Shown here: positions 11,335 to 23,744 of the stretch, piece by piece
Layout of the letters: each line of letters begins with the position of its first letter
How positions within the stretch are numbered: the first letter of the stretch is position 1
DNA from: Prosapia bicincta
Taxonomy: Eukaryota; Arthropoda; Insecta; Hemiptera; Cercopidae
NCBI GenBank assembly: GCA_036971475.1
Contig: JBAIZL010000003.1
Span: 87,182,042 to 87,246,041 of the forward strand
Length of the DNA: 64,000 nucleotides
Reading direction: 5' to 3'
Position numbers and translations under genes: made by a program
The notes under the pieces: model-generated
The model's input: only the letters and a program-made list of their open reading frames with translations
What the model was told of the DNA's origin: nothing
Databases searched by the model: none

Positions 11335-12600
11335 AGATGATCGACTTAGCATAAGTTTTAACCATGTATTGTTATTAATAATATAGTTCTTTGTTAATAT
11401 ATTGATAATACCTGCTTAACTACACTTATTGGAGGTCAACAAAAGCAGTTAAAAGCCCCTAATATTAAAAATACATGTACACAAACATGTAAAAAGGGTT
11501 CAAGTCAGCCTGCCAGTGTCTCTCATAAGTAAATAAATCATATATCATAAAATATCTTCTTACATCTAACGAAAATAACATCCTGTCATTTTGCCAGTAG
11601 CATCTTAGTCCAACCATATACAAAAAGGCCCCTGCCCAATATTCCTACCCGCTGCCAGTGTCGCGCCAAACAGACTCTGCATAACCTTGGGTGTTACCAA
11701 CCCCCTCCTTCTCTTCGTTAAATTCAGTGTCTCATGAAGAAATGAACAATGTCCTGCCATTACCTCGAAAACCTGTCCTCAAATCTACAATTTCTTTAAA
11801 ACGCTGTAAACGTCACCCAGAACGTTTGTGAGTTAACAATAGCTTTTAAAATAAGGGCTGAGCAAGTACTGCGATGATTCCAATAGCCTTGTTTTCCAAT
11901 TTAAGTAAGAATGCACCGTGGAGTGTCATTACCTATTCCACTTTCACCCCTTTTGTCTTGGTTGTAAAGTGGTTTACATTGTTCGCGCTTGGCGTAGGCT
12001 GCAACGAACAAGTAATTTAAAAATGTCAGTCCAAAATGGAAACGCGAGCAATTTATCAGAGGCGACAAATGGAGTTCACTAACAAGCAAGGAGAAAACCT
12101 CTCCGCCTTGGAATGAATGCAATAAACAGCCCGTCTGATTGGCAAAACGGAAGGCGACGTTCTCCCTAATGCAGTAATAAAACTACCTTGTACATCTATT
12201 ATTGTGTCGACATCTTCAATCAAACTAAACTTAGTTTACGTGCATCACCAAAACACTTATATTTATGCTAATTTAAATTTTAAGATAGTGAAAGTGTATG
12301 AAATGCTTGAGAAATGCCTAGACTGAACATTAACACTTATTCTCTATTCAGGAGTCTGGGACCACTTACTTGCTCTTGTGAAGAGAAATTAACACACCAG
12401 CTACCTCATATTAATGGTTTGAATTAATATTTCTTCTCGTCAGAGGAACGTAAGTGATGCGTTTCTTCAGTGATCGTTCATAATCAGGAGTGTGATTATA
12501 CCCTCATTAGTGGTATACTCGTATTTTTCCTTATTACGTATTAAGGAAAATAATGATTTTTTTTTAAAGGGGCAGAGATAATTTTAAAAGGAAACACAAA
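11335..12600. other. No gene seen
   Basis: Mixed composition with a mildly GC-richer part (11600-12170). A 73-codon reverse frame (11901-12122) has no recognised domain. Confidence 0.5.
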
Positions 12601-12616
12601 TAAATTAGTTCTTGTT

Positions 12617-12708
12617 TGAAAGACTTTGTAATTAGTTTGAACATTGCTACATGTTTCGAGTCCCAACTGTAATCGTCTTCAGGAACTAAAAAATATAGAT
12701 CGGAGATC
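12617..12708 (-). repeat. Interspersed repeat F4, copy 1, interrupted by the hAT element
   Basis: Shares AAAGACTTTGTA, AACATTGCTA.ATGTTTCGAG, TCCCAACTGTAATC and AAAATATAGAT with 13805-13900. The reverse strand reads CTGAAGACGATTACAG then GACTCGAAACATGTAGC, a looser relative of the hammerhead-like families. The hAT element lies at its end. Confidence 0.7.
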
Positions 12709-13430
12709 CAGTGGCGGCTCCTGCCCAATTACATTGGTGACAAGGGGTCTCCAGAGATTTACGAGGTGCGGAGACAATTTTGAAATTTGATACCCATTTA
12801 ACTCGTTTTATATTCTAAGCACCTACAACTTTTATTAAGTTATACTTATTGATTAATATATTAACATTGCTATAACTAATAAACGTATTACGGTGTGATT
12901 TACGAAATGTTGTAAGGTTGGGTAGTTAAGTGAATGCCTATGCTAAAGCGTCGAGTACTCAACGAGTAGTGTGAATCAAGTTTTACTTTTAAAAGTATTA
13001 GGCCACTGGGTATGCGCATCAAAGGATCTATAAATGGAAACATAGTGAGAACATTGAATTGTTGTGAAATCATATAGAATTATAATAGCAGCACTGATTA
13101 GTCATTTCTCAGCGCATGCGCATGACTACGGGACTCCATCCCAGGCCACCCGTAACACGCGCGTTGAGTGACGTCACCGCACGGTTTTGGCTGTTTCAGC
13201 TTATTCCACGCACACTCAATGCACTAGTCTGGGGCTCTCTGCTGTGAGCCCCGCGCGGAGCTTGCGGCTACTTTCGTGCGTCAACTGATAAATATTTTAT
13301 GGTTTTAACATTGCTTAAATAATTCTAAGCTCTTCTTAACACAAATGAATATTAATTAAACATTAATTTTTGTAATTGGGAGGGCTGCGACCCAGAGCCC
13401 TTTTGGACAAACCGCCACTGCGGAGATCAT
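12709..13430. mobile_element. Non-autonomous hAT-like DNA transposon, 722 bp
   Basis: Ends are CAGTGGCGG (12709-12717) and CCGCCACTG (13422-13430), a perfect 9-bp terminal inverted repeat that diverges inward. The 8 bp on each side are identical: CGGAGATC at 12701-12708 and 13431-13438. CAG-type termini plus an 8-bp target duplication are hAT hallmarks. No transposase frame is inside, so it is non-autonomous. The middle (about 13090-13275) is GC-rich and contains the CRE-like TGACGTCA. The exact duplication suggests a fairly young insertion. Confidence 0.85.
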
Positions 13431-13438
13431 TGGAAATG

Positions 13439-13804
13439 AATAGGGAAAATGTATATAAAGGGATAAGCTGCATGTGGAAGTGTAGCCCAGATTAGGTGGG
13501 GGAAGACGTTGATAAGTGGTCGGACCGGATGAGTTGGTTGGAGATAACATGTAATTTGTTTATAATAGTCAAAAAATACGAAGGAAGCTTGATTTATCAG
13601 CTAATAAGTAACATATTAAAAGTGACATGTGAATAAATAAATTTGCTACATTTGGAAGTACATGTTGCTGATAGATAAACAGAGAACATATATATAAAAA
13701 AAATGCAAAAAGAACACAAAATATGAAATTCTAATTATTTATATAATTTTTATTTATACTATATGTATAATTCGATTACTTACGTCCAATTATTTCCCAA
13801 CCAA
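13439..13804. other. No gene seen
   Basis: A 64-codon reverse frame runs over 13356-13550, partly inside the hAT element, and has no recognised domain. Confidence 0.4.
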
Positions 13805-13900
13805 TTGAAAGACTTTGTAGTCTTTAGTAGTTTTAACATTGCTATATGTTTCGAGTCCCAACTGTAATCCTCTTTAGGAACGAAAAAATATAGATATTTT
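13805..13900 (-). repeat. Interspersed repeat F4, copy 2
   Basis: Matches 12617-12708 over GAAAGACTTTGTA, ACATTGCTA.ATGTTTCGAG and ACTGTAATC. Here the repeat runs on into ATATTTTCATTAT without the hAT insertion. Confidence 0.7.
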
Positions 13901-13904
13901 CATT

Positions 13905-14420
13905 ATATAAAAAAACCAACACAATCACTAAAAAGATTGACATTACATCGTAAGAAACTAAATATCACAAAAGTCAATTAAATAAAACATTAAGACAAAC
14001 GTGAGATGTTATACTAATATGTATATCTAAATTAAATATTTACTGCTATACATCCTAAACCTTTGACGCATAAATTAATGTCAATTAATTTGTGTAAATT
14101 TAGATTTATTTAACGATAAGTTTCATTAGATAAACTTTAAGTAAACCTGCCGCAGGGTGTCGTGTTGAAAGTGGGATGTTCAGTTCGTGACTGACAGACG
14201 TACTGGGCAAGACTCAGTTATTTATAAATTGATAAAACGAAGATTAAATTTAGATTGTCCAATACGTTTAAATTACACATAAGAGCAACGTCCACCATTC
14301 TATCTGTCATATTTATTACATATTTATATTAATTGTAATTACTCGTATTTAACAAAAAGTTTAAAAAAATAACTTTTTCTTTACACAATATCTAGAGCAC
14401 AGTGGTATAACATATTATAA
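13905..14420. other. AT-rich, nothing recognised
   Basis: No frame, array or motif of note. Confidence 0.5.
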
Positions 14421-14637
14421 TGAAAACATTGGAATGAACCCCAATACCACAAATAGAATAAAAATAACAAATACAACAAGTTACTTAAGATTAAACCCTT
14501 ATGTACATTTCGATGACCATGTCATCATCATCAGATGGTCATCGAAATGTACATAAGGGTTTAATCTTAAGTAACTTGTTTTATTCGTTATTTTTTTATT
14601 ATTTTTGTGGTATTGGGGTTCTTTCTAATGTTTTCAT
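14421..14637. repeat. 217-bp fold-back with perfect 46-bp inner stem
   Basis: The inner arms 14475-14520 and 14535-14580 are exactly complementary over 46 bp, with a 14-bp centre (GTCATCATCATCAG). Outer arms extend imperfectly to 14421 and about 14637. The reverse strand reads CTGATGAT, then GATGAC-ATG-GTCATC, then GAAAT, a hammerhead-like core with a perfect 6-bp helix II. Helix I is absent because the palindrome junction cuts into the core. A single-armed relative is at 49831-49968. Confidence 0.85.
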
Positions 14638-14867
14638 TTTAATATTTTTCTTTGACGATATAAGTAGATTTTACTTGTTTTTTAAAATTAAGTTAGAGAT
14701 CGTTGAGTAGTATCGTTAGTTCTTTCCAACAATAACCGAAAAATTGACTTCAAAATAACGATCAGTATTAGTCTTGTTTTTTGTATGAAACAATTATAAG
14801 TAGAAAATATTTCCAGTTGCGAAATAAAGTTTCCAGTTTCGCTCCAATGAGCAGAACAATAAATCAT

Positions 14868-14881
14868 CCGCTAGGTGGCGC
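14868..14881 (+). promoter_or_regulatory. CTCF-like binding motif
   Basis: CCGCTAGGTGGCGC matches the conserved CTCF core pattern CCGCNAGGNGGCGC, and AGGTGGCGC is the word used by insect CTCF. One site in AT-rich DNA. Binding is not shown by sequence. Confidence 0.35.
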
Positions 14882-15026
14882 AGGTGTTGTTTATATCTCA
14901 CAAATCCAAGTTACGTATTGCAAAACTGAGGTGCGGTCTACAAATCTAAGCGTCAGGTTAGACATTTAGACCGAATTTTGTATGAATCTGACCTCATGAT
15001 ACTCGTGACACAAGTATAGTGCAAAT

Positions 15027-15302
15027 CAAGTAACCGTGCACTTGGCCATGCGCAAACATGTTACATATTCAGAATGTCTGATACAGCAACAGCCTCAGTA
15101 TCTGATATGTCTTCACATATTTCAAGATTGTTTGTTATTTCATACCAAAGCTAATTTCCCATCAAATGTATCTAATATTGATAGTCTCATGCAAGTTAGT
15201 GTTTTGACAGCCCTTATATGTTTATAGGAAAGTATTTAAACTGACCCTCTACCTCCCGTCTCGCCTAATGCTATTTCTCAAGGCCAAGTGCACGGTTACC
15301 TG
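15027..15302. mobile_element. Candidate hAT-like MITE, 276 bp
   Basis: Terminal inverted repeats of about 21 bp: CAAGTAACCGTGCACTTGG at 15027 and its complement ending in GGTTACCTG at 15302, about 20 of 21 matching. The flanking 8-mers GTGCAAAT (15019-15026) and GTCCGAAC (15303-15310) agree at 5 of 8, as an aged target duplication might. No transposase is encoded. Confidence 0.45.
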
Positions 15303-15304
15303 GT

Positions 15305-17170
15305 CCGAACTACTCATCAATTTAGGCTTTTACAATGTTCATGTTCGTATTGATTACTGAACCTTTCAAGTGGCCCTGCGTTGGGTTGATATCAGTCCAT
15401 CGCTTGACCCGGGTAGCGGGTAGGTATCTCTCTTGACACTGGTTGAGAGCAGGGATGCGTTAAGCGAGCTAGCGTGCCCACACGATCATAATTCCCCTCT
15501 AGTTCCAGTACCAGAGGATCGCCTTGACCTCTACTTAATCGTACCTAGCCCCCTAGGGAAGACAACTTTACGACCTTGATAGAAAGAAAGTTTAATTCAG
15601 ATACTCCACCCTCTGTACGTGATGATACCCCCTGTATCGGGGGATTTAGGCCCCTACTAATATTTCATTTAAAATACAAATTCCTTAATTAATCTTCTAA
15701 AGGATAAATGTGAAACTATCTGTTCACCTTGAAAATAATAATGATAAATAATCTCATGAACGTACAGATAATCTCTGAGGAGACGAATTCATCTTCCCGC
15801 ATTTCAGTATCACAGAGAAGTTCCCCATGCAAATTTTGTTATTTAATTCAAATCTCTGCAGCACAATCGTGTCTGTTTTACTAATCAAATATTTACGTCG
15901 GGAAATGTATAACACATTTTTTTAATACAATAATGATATGCACTGGCTTACCGTCTCGCGAACATAAAGATTTTAACTAAACCTACCGTGTCGTCATATT
16001 TAGGCAAAATGCTGGACGTGGATTAAAAGTATGTTGTTCTAAAAGCTTCTGTCTATGCATACTAATGTTGCATTTTGTAATTTCCAAAAGGGTTGTGTCC
16101 TGTATTAGGTTGTTTTATGTTTTTAAGGTTTTTAATATATTTTTAACTTTTGATTTGTTTATCATAATTTTTATTTTCAAAACACATATATTGTCTTTAT
16201 TTGTAAACTCTTGTCTGTTTTCAGTTAAACGTGTACTCATAGGGTCTTCCCATTTTACAAGATTAGTGGTTACATGATTTCGTGTTCTTATCTTGAACTT
16301 TTAATCATCTTTTAGTTGTTCTTTTGTTTTTTCCCAGATATATATCCAGCCAGCTTCTTTTGTGTACTTATTGTAACACGTAATTTCCTGAAGCTTATCA
16401 AGCCATCGTTATTATAATTATTCACCATTGAATTTCTCTTGTATTTTTTGGTTACATATTCTTGGTTTCCATTAGAAATTTTATTTTTACCTTTTTATGA
16501 GATTCAAACCCACATCTCCATCCGTTGTACACATTTTATTTTTATATGAAAGTTGTTCCTTTGGATGTTTTCGTCGTTTCTAATATAATCTCTTTCTAAA
16601 CGTGTTGCTATGCGTTTTTGTGTTGTAAGCTGTATAGGTAGTTTGCGTACTCATGTAGTTATTTTTTATAACCAAATACACGCTCGTTCACTTCTAAATA
16701 ACATTACTTATATTAAAGTTAGGAGGGCTAGGCACGGACACTTGGGACTTTCCCTTTATACCGGATTACGTCAGCGCCCAACACTTCGAAACCTTACTAA
16801 AAGAATGTTTGGCTTACACCAGCAACAGATGTTGCAACACAATTGAGGGCTAAATAACATGTTTTGTTTTTATCACGTGTCTCCAAAAGCTTATACTATC
16901 TGTTTACGTACATATATACTTTCTAATTTGTGTGGTCGTCACACCGCTGGTGTTCCCCTAGTCAGGATAACTCCCATTTCAACACATATATTATATTCCT
17001 TCTATTAGCTCACACTCTTCTGATACTTCTGATACATAATTTGTACAAATTTTCAATCGTTAACAAAATACTTTTTAATAATCCAATCAAGTTCAAACTT
17101 ATTATTTTTAACTATACTGCATGACAATTGATGTTAATACAGTTTTTTCCAAATAATTAGGTTATAAAAG
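15305..17170. other. No gene seen
   Basis: A GC-richer part (15310-15660) contains CCCCCTGTATCGGGGG, a short palindrome. Frames at 16065-16277, 16610-16846 and 16930-17124 are short and unrecognised. Confidence 0.45.
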
Positions 17171-17171
17171 T

Positions 17172-17250
17172 TGTGGGCTTCAGCCGTATTTGAACTAGGC
17201 AGCTTAATGTTCGAAGTCTAGTGCGTCTTAGCACTGCGCCAACTTTCCAA
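17172..17250 (-). mobile_element. tRNA-like SINE head or tRNA relic
   Basis: Reverse strand has TTGGCGCAGTGCTAAGACGC (A-box-like, about 17223-17242) and the B-box-like AGTTCAAATACG (17185-17196), about 30-40 nt apart. Acceptor arms do not pair convincingly. Confidence 0.4.
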
Positions 17251-17259
17251 TACCTAAAA

Positions 17260-17844
17260 ATAAATTTTTCAAAGATGTATATGAATTTTGCCTCCATTCG
17301 GTTGTGATCGAAATCTCCACTGTACAGCTATAAACTGTTGCCATGGTTACCACACAATACTATACATAGCGCTCTAGAGTAACTGAAATTATATTTTTTT
17401 TTGTTAACCTCAGTAGGAATTTACTTAATTTTTTTTATTATATTATTCGTTACATTTGTACAATTACTGACTTACAAAACAAAATGAATCTTATTAATTT
17501 TTGATTGCACCACAGCTTATGAAATATTAATTTTTATCTGTGTATGTAACTAAACAAAAAAGAAAACTTAAGTATCTCATAGTATTTTTACAAATTATAA
17601 TTCTGTCATAAATTCATTGAAAACTTTGTTGGTAAAATCATAAAGTTGAAAGATATGTGTTTGGCTGTGTAATTTTAAGTTTATCATGGATACAAATAAC
17701 AAATAATTCATTGAAAGAAACGACATTAATATCCGTATATAGTAAAACTGAGTCTTTTACTTTGATACTCTCAGAGTACATATAAAACACATGAAATATC
17801 CCCATAAAAAGACAAATATCACGTAGTCCTACATTATCAAATGT
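17260..17844. other. AT-rich, nothing recognised
   Basis: No frame or array of note. Confidence 0.5.
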
Positions 17845-18066
17845 CTATATTAAGTAATTTAAGAAAAAAATACTACTCTTTTTGTCTTGGGAGAAAAGAC
17901 TCATCTCAACCCGGTTTGGTAAGGTTCGATCAACCGTACTCATCTGCCTGACCGACACGTCGTATAGCTGGTTGCAGCCTTGAAAGTTTGGCTCATCCGC
18001 GACGAAGTGCATATCACCATGCTCGGAAGGGAAATTAACGGTTGTTAATGGCGGCGAGCGATCCAC
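17845..18066 (-). other. Unrecognised open stretch, possible exon
   Basis: A 73-codon open frame on the reverse strand has mixed, protein-like composition (for example DRSPPLTTVNFPSEHGD) and is GC-richer than its flanks. It has no ATG at its start: it opens after a TAG and its first listed codon is GTG. An AG precedes it and a GTAGTA lies near its end, so an internal exon is possible. No domain is recognised. Chance or a mobile-element relic is as likely. Confidence 0.15.
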
Positions 18067-18888
18067 AAAGAACTACATGCCACCTTTTCAGAAGCGAGGG
18101 GGATAAAAATGAACTTTTTTTCATCGTCTCCGGTGCAGATATGTACAGACACTCTATGTCGCGTATGCACAAAAAACATCCCAAGAGGCACTCACGGAAA
18201 TCATCTGTAAGGAAGAACTAAATCTCCTGCAAGAACCCTTAGGAGAAAGCCTAATCCTTGACCAAAACTATGAGCATTTCGAATTTCATCAGATCTTAGT
18301 TCATCAGTTAGTAATTCTTCAATCAGTACTGGGAAAATTCATTTGAGTCGTGTAATAAATTCAAAAATATTTTACCAGAAACCATATGCCAATCAAACAG
18401 AAAGTATTTTTCGGCACCTAACCTCTTAGCTGCAGTACTCTTTGGAACTTCATAACCCTTGCAAAAGCATTTACTATATATTTACTTTCATTTCTTCTTT
18501 CTAATCCTTGTGGTTACCACAGTGGAATTGTCTTTCTTCTAATATTTTATTCCATGTTCAAAGATTATTTTGTATATGAAAAATAAGTTTTCACTAGTCG
18601 TCACAAGTTGAGTCTTGTAATAGCGTAATATATAAACATTAGGTTTGCGAGCAAGTGCACTTAAGTATGTCTCAAGGCTTCAATATGATGTATTCTCTCT
18701 ACTATACGTGCACTAGCAGTTTCTCGTAATTATTAAAATCTTCTTGTTTCCCGACTACAATATGCATTGTTTCAAACTTCCTACTCTACTAATAACATCT
18801 CTAAATACTATTATATCTTATTATATTATAATATTATTTTAATTCGTGTAGGCTCCATGACTTACGTAGAGACATTATAAAAGGTTAT

Positions 18889-18890
<2 letters not shown>

Positions 18891-18928
<38 letters not shown>

Positions 18929-19008
18929 CGCGTGAGCCCGTAAGCGAGTTTGTGTGTATGAGCGTGTTTGTGTGTGTGTGCGTGTGCGTATGCGTGTGCG
19001 TGTATGCC
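18891..19008 (+). repeat. (TG)n / (CG)n compound microsatellite
   Basis: TG run (18891-18920), CGCGCGCGCGCG, then interrupted TG with GTATG, GCGTG and GTTTG variants to about 19008. Confidence 0.9.
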
Positions 19009-19009
19009 C

Positions 19010-21950
19010 GATCTCCGTCAACGCTCTCATTTCTTTTCCACTTCCCATTATTGGAATATAATTTATTTGAAATGGCAGAATTGAAATCAATTTTCATTAA
19101 GGAAGAAATTCTTTTTGAACCAGATTTTAATAAACCAATCTCTAATCTAATAAACTTGGGTTTTTATAAAATGAAGTGCAACATTGGGGTCGTATTTTGT
19201 AATTAATTAATATTCTCCAGCCTGAAAAGAATCTTTGCCTTAATATTTCAAGTTGCTTAATAATTAATTAACCGCCCTAAAAGAATTCTATTAAATAAAG
19301 CTTCCCGTTAGCGATCGATCAATTGGTAAAGTTGATCAAAGCATTATTGAATTCTCTAATTAACTTTCCTCGGAAAACATTGATTTTGTTTTGTATGATT
19401 TTTTATTCAGTTGGCAGTCGTAAGAAGAAAATTAAGGCAATGGTAATGTTTGTCAAAATCTAATGAAGGCTAATTTGGCTGGAATGTCTTCAAAACCAAC
19501 TAAACTCCTAACACAAATTTCTTTGTTTTCGTTTATTTTTATGGTTAAGTAAATAATAATATAGGCCTATATGTACTTTGCGTTGTTAGAATAAGATAAT
19601 TCAAGATAAATTGATAAAATAGATATTTAATTTTAACTTCTTTAATAATTTCTAAAAATAAAGAAAATTTATTTACAATTATTAGCCCCAACAAGTTTGT
19701 CAGCTTTTATTTAAAGATATGCAACTAAAATATTAAGGAAACCAAAGATGTAAATACAAAATATGAAATACAATATTTCCTTTTTATTATTTGCCATAAA
19801 TAGTTTTATATCATATATTAATTGCCATAATCGTTATGATAAAAAAATTTGCGCTAACCTAACACGATTTTAATTATTTTTTGAAAGTGGAAACAAAGGG
19901 TGGATCAAATGTAACAGCTGATACTCTTTCCTATATATTATGATGTATTTTATTGGTTTAAAAAATATTTAACATTGTTCAAAGTGTCAATAAAGTAAAA
20001 GCAAGTTATTAAATGATAAAATGGTTAAAAGCTGGAAAAAGAATACCACTCGGAATATTTAAAGGGTATGTTTTTCTGCTTTACTTAGAGCATAATTAGG
20101 CTAGTGTGTATTCTAAGATCCGGAACATAGTGGAAAAAATTTAAATATAAAAATAAAAAGTCTCTTGAAAAATAACATCCAATATTTCGTATGTTTTTTT
20201 TTTTTTATAAAGGAGTATTGTTTTCAGTATTACGTAATATATATTGTAGTTTTTAAATGAATTTCATGTAAGTATTATAAGGTTAATGTTGACCATGAGT
20301 TCACTTTGATGACGTCATTATGTTTGTAAAAGGTGTAAGATGCACAGGTGACGAATGTATACAAGACACACAACGCAAACATTTATATATGTCAGATGTG
20401 CCATTTAATAACAGAAATAATAGTATAATTAGTGTTGAAGAATATTTTATAGTATTTTTATAACACTAGTTTTTATAGTTTTTGAAAATAAATAGAAACG
20501 ATACAAAGTAAAAGTTTTAATATAACACACGATAAAAACACATTGAAAAACGAAACATATAGAGTATTTGTTACTATAAAGTATTACAGTTTTATAAAAA
20601 ATATGATTCCCAAAATCACGTATAATTATACACATTGGAAGTTTTAAATTAATTTAAATCGAAATAAACCTTGTAAGGATGGTTTTGGAGGTGAGTGTAC
20701 TTTGAAGACGTCAGAATGTCATTCAGTACAGAATGTGACGTGAGTACAGAAGTGACTTGAGAATATGCAAGGGACACAAGGGTAGAACAAAGTGGATGGA
20801 CTGAACATAGATGGGAATATATATTATGTTGGGTGAAATAAATTGTAAATTGACATATTATATTGTCTGAAAATACAATAGCGAATTTTGCCTATACAGT
20901 ATTTTAATACTTTAACATTTTTACTAACACCATAATTATAATAGCACTGGTACAAAAAATTTATAAGTCACATTATTTTACGTTCTTTTATCTACTCCTA
21001 CATTGAACTTAGTTACGCTTTTTGATGTATGTCTAATATTTTATAATTGATTTTATTTTCAGTGAAGGACTCTTTTGCTCAGGAAAATAATTTCCAGTTG
21101 CTAATGAAGTAAGTCGTATCTTATAGCTTACTCTAAACACTTAAAATATGAGTTTATTTTATGAAAAGTAATTTTGCTCTATATAATCATCGTAATTTAA
21201 AAATATTTTTAATTTGACGTTTTTGAAAACTTCTAGTAAATAATATATCACAATATCGATTTTTAAAGTTACCTATAGATATCTTGGTATACAGCTGTAT
21301 ACCGAATAAAAGTATAAATTAATTATAAATAACTTATAGAGTCGTAGAAATATATCTAGAGGTATTAGTGTGTTATCTAATCTCGGTTTTTGGTTATGTT
21401 TGTTTTACAATTAGTTTGTGTTTTAAATTTAAACTATTTCTATGAAATGTACATATCTCAGCCATATTGTAGCAACTATATGCCTACGTTAAAGGACATA
21501 TTGCTTTAATCTGATTTTGTTAACTATAATTTAACTATAATAAATCTAAGGAAGATTAAATTAGTGTCAAAACATTTGATCTATTGCGATAAATTATCTT
21601 TAGAGTAGTTCACTTAGTGTAGAGAAAACAATGTGTTGAGTGTCAGACAATAGGTTTGTCTGGGCAAAGTTTACCAAGGAGAAACTCCGGCTTGTTAGCG
21701 GTGAGCGATTGCCTATTAAGTGTTGACATTGTATACAAATAGCCTACTTCCAAGTGACAGCTTCTAAGGATACAATTACACACAATAATATTTTGTTTAT
21801 TTTACAGGGAATCGCTATACATTTTCTTCCACAAACTAAATTCAACTTACAAGTAGAAGCATTTCTAATGGACATTAAAGAAATCTAAATAGGAGTAGGC
21901 TATTGTAACTAATATGTGATGGGCAAACACTGAGGATCGGTACATCCAGA
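19010..21950. other. AT-rich, no gene; CRE-like word
   Basis: TGACGTCA at 20310-20317 is a perfect CRE-type palindrome. Its surroundings (GTTCACTTTGATGACGTCA) are echoed about 390 bp on (20696-20715, GTGTACTTTGAAGACGTCA), so a diverged direct duplication is possible. Nothing else is recognised. Confidence 0.4.
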
Positions 21951-21951
21951 T

Positions 21952-22520
21952 ATGCAAGACACTAACGTCACCTGCGCCACTTTCGATACTTGCGTCACTT
22001 TTTTTTCTTCTCCCACTTCTTTCACCTGCACCATGGGTTTTACCTCCTCCACCTTCACTGCCTCTTACAACGGGGGTACTACTTGCGACAATTTTCTCCC
22101 CTCAGCAATCTTTCCTACCTGTGTCACGTGGTTTACCTTATCCACTTTTCAGCCTACCCTACCAGCGGCACCTGCATTGCTTGCGCTTCATTCTCCAGTG
22201 TGCTTTCAACTTTGAAAAAAAGATGGGAAAATATGAATAAAGTAAACAATTAACATCTGAGCTATAGCAAATCCCTTCATTCGAAGAACACAAAAATACA
22301 TGCTAATGTTGGACAATCTCAAGCTCATGACGCCCCAACGTCGTTGCCCAGATAAGGGGCTTGGTATCACGACCTGTGGTGAGTGCTTGAACGCCTTTCC
22401 TCGCCACCTTATGCATTTCCCCAAACACCTACGTCACATGGAAGGGTGCTCCCTCACTTGCGTGAAGTGTATTTGCACCCCTAGGGCCATCTGAGTCACT
22501 TGCATACCTCCCACACTGGT
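21952..22520 (+). other. C- and T-rich stretch with recurring CACCTG/CGTCAC words
   Basis: Words such as CACCTGCGCCAC, TTGCGTCACTTT and CACTTGCGTG recur irregularly. Two overlapping 87-codon frames here (21952-22215, 21990-22253) are Thr/Cys/Phe-rich for that reason. It may be an old degenerate minisatellite. No domain is recognised. Confidence 0.3.
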
Positions 22521-22792
22521 GCAGCTGGGAAAAACGTAATGAGGAAAAGCGAATTGTTGTTTCTTAGGCGAAAAATATTTTCATTTCTTGTAGAATACTG
22601 ACCAAACAGTACAGTAGTCACTTATTGCCTTCCTAATTGTAGTTGCCAGTACTTTAACCAATTGTGTTCCAAAAGTATACAAAAACAAAGTCAAATAAGT
22701 TCTTGTCAATTCATTGCAGTTGTTAGTTTATAAATTGCTTTTAACTTCAAGGCGGTGCTCGCGTCATGAATATAATCACTTTGGACGTCTGT

Positions 22793-23740
22793 GCAAAGAT
22801 TGAGAGCTAAATCAGGAGTGGTAAATGCAAAGATGGAGACCGAAATCAGGAGTGGTAAATGCAAAGATGGAGAGATAAATCATGAGTGATAAATGCGAAG
22901 ATGGAGAGATAAATCATGAGTGATAAATGCAAAGATGGAGAGATAAATCATGAGTGATAAATGCAAAGATGGAGAGATAAATCATGAGTGATAAATGCAA
23001 AGATGGAGAGATAAATCATGAGTTGTAAATGCAAAGATGGAGAAATAAATCATGAGTGATAAATGCAAAGATGGAGAGATAAATCATGAGTGATAAATGC
23101 AAAGATGGAGAGATAAATCATGAGTGATAAATGCAAAGATAGAGAGATAAGTCATGAGTGATAAATGCAAAGATGGAGAGATAAATCATGAGTGATAAAT
23201 GCAAAGATGGAGAGATAAATCATGAGTGATAAATGCAAAGATGGAGAAATAAATCATGAGTGATAAATGCAAAGATGGAGAGATAAATCATGAGTTATAA
23301 ATGCAAAGCTGGATAAATAAATCATGAGTGATAAATGCAAAGATGGAGAGATAAATCATGAGTGATAAATGCAAAGATGGAGAGATAAATCATGAGTGAT
23401 AAATGCAAAGATGGAGAGATAAATCATGAGTGATAAATGCAAAGATGGAGAAATAAATCATGAGTTATAAATGCAAAGATGGAGAAATAAATCATGAGTG
23501 ATAAATGTAAAGATGGAGAGATAAATCATGAGTGATAAATGCAAAGATGGAGAAATAAATCATGAGTGATAAATGCAAAGATAGAGAGATAAGTCATGAG
23601 TAATAAATGCAAAGATGGAGAAATAAATCATGAGTGATAAATGCAAAGATGGAGAGATAAATCATGAGTGGTAAATGCAAAGATGGAGAGATAAATCATG
23701 AGTGATAAATGCAAAGATGGTAGGGTTAAATCAGGGATGT
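22793..23740 (+). repeat. 34-bp minisatellite, about 28 copies
   Basis: Unit: AAATGCAAAGATGGAGAG, then ATAAATCATGAGTGAT. Most central copies are identical or differ by one base (GAGAA for GAGAG, ATAGAG, AGTTAT). The first two and the last copies are the most diverged (CAGGAGTGGT), as expected when homogenisation acts on the array centre. No frame is kept open. Confidence 0.97.
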
Positions 23741-23744
23741 GAAG

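Noticed and set aside
22793..23740. Possible CRISPR array
   Set aside because: Units are contiguous with no unique spacers, and the genome is eukaryotic.
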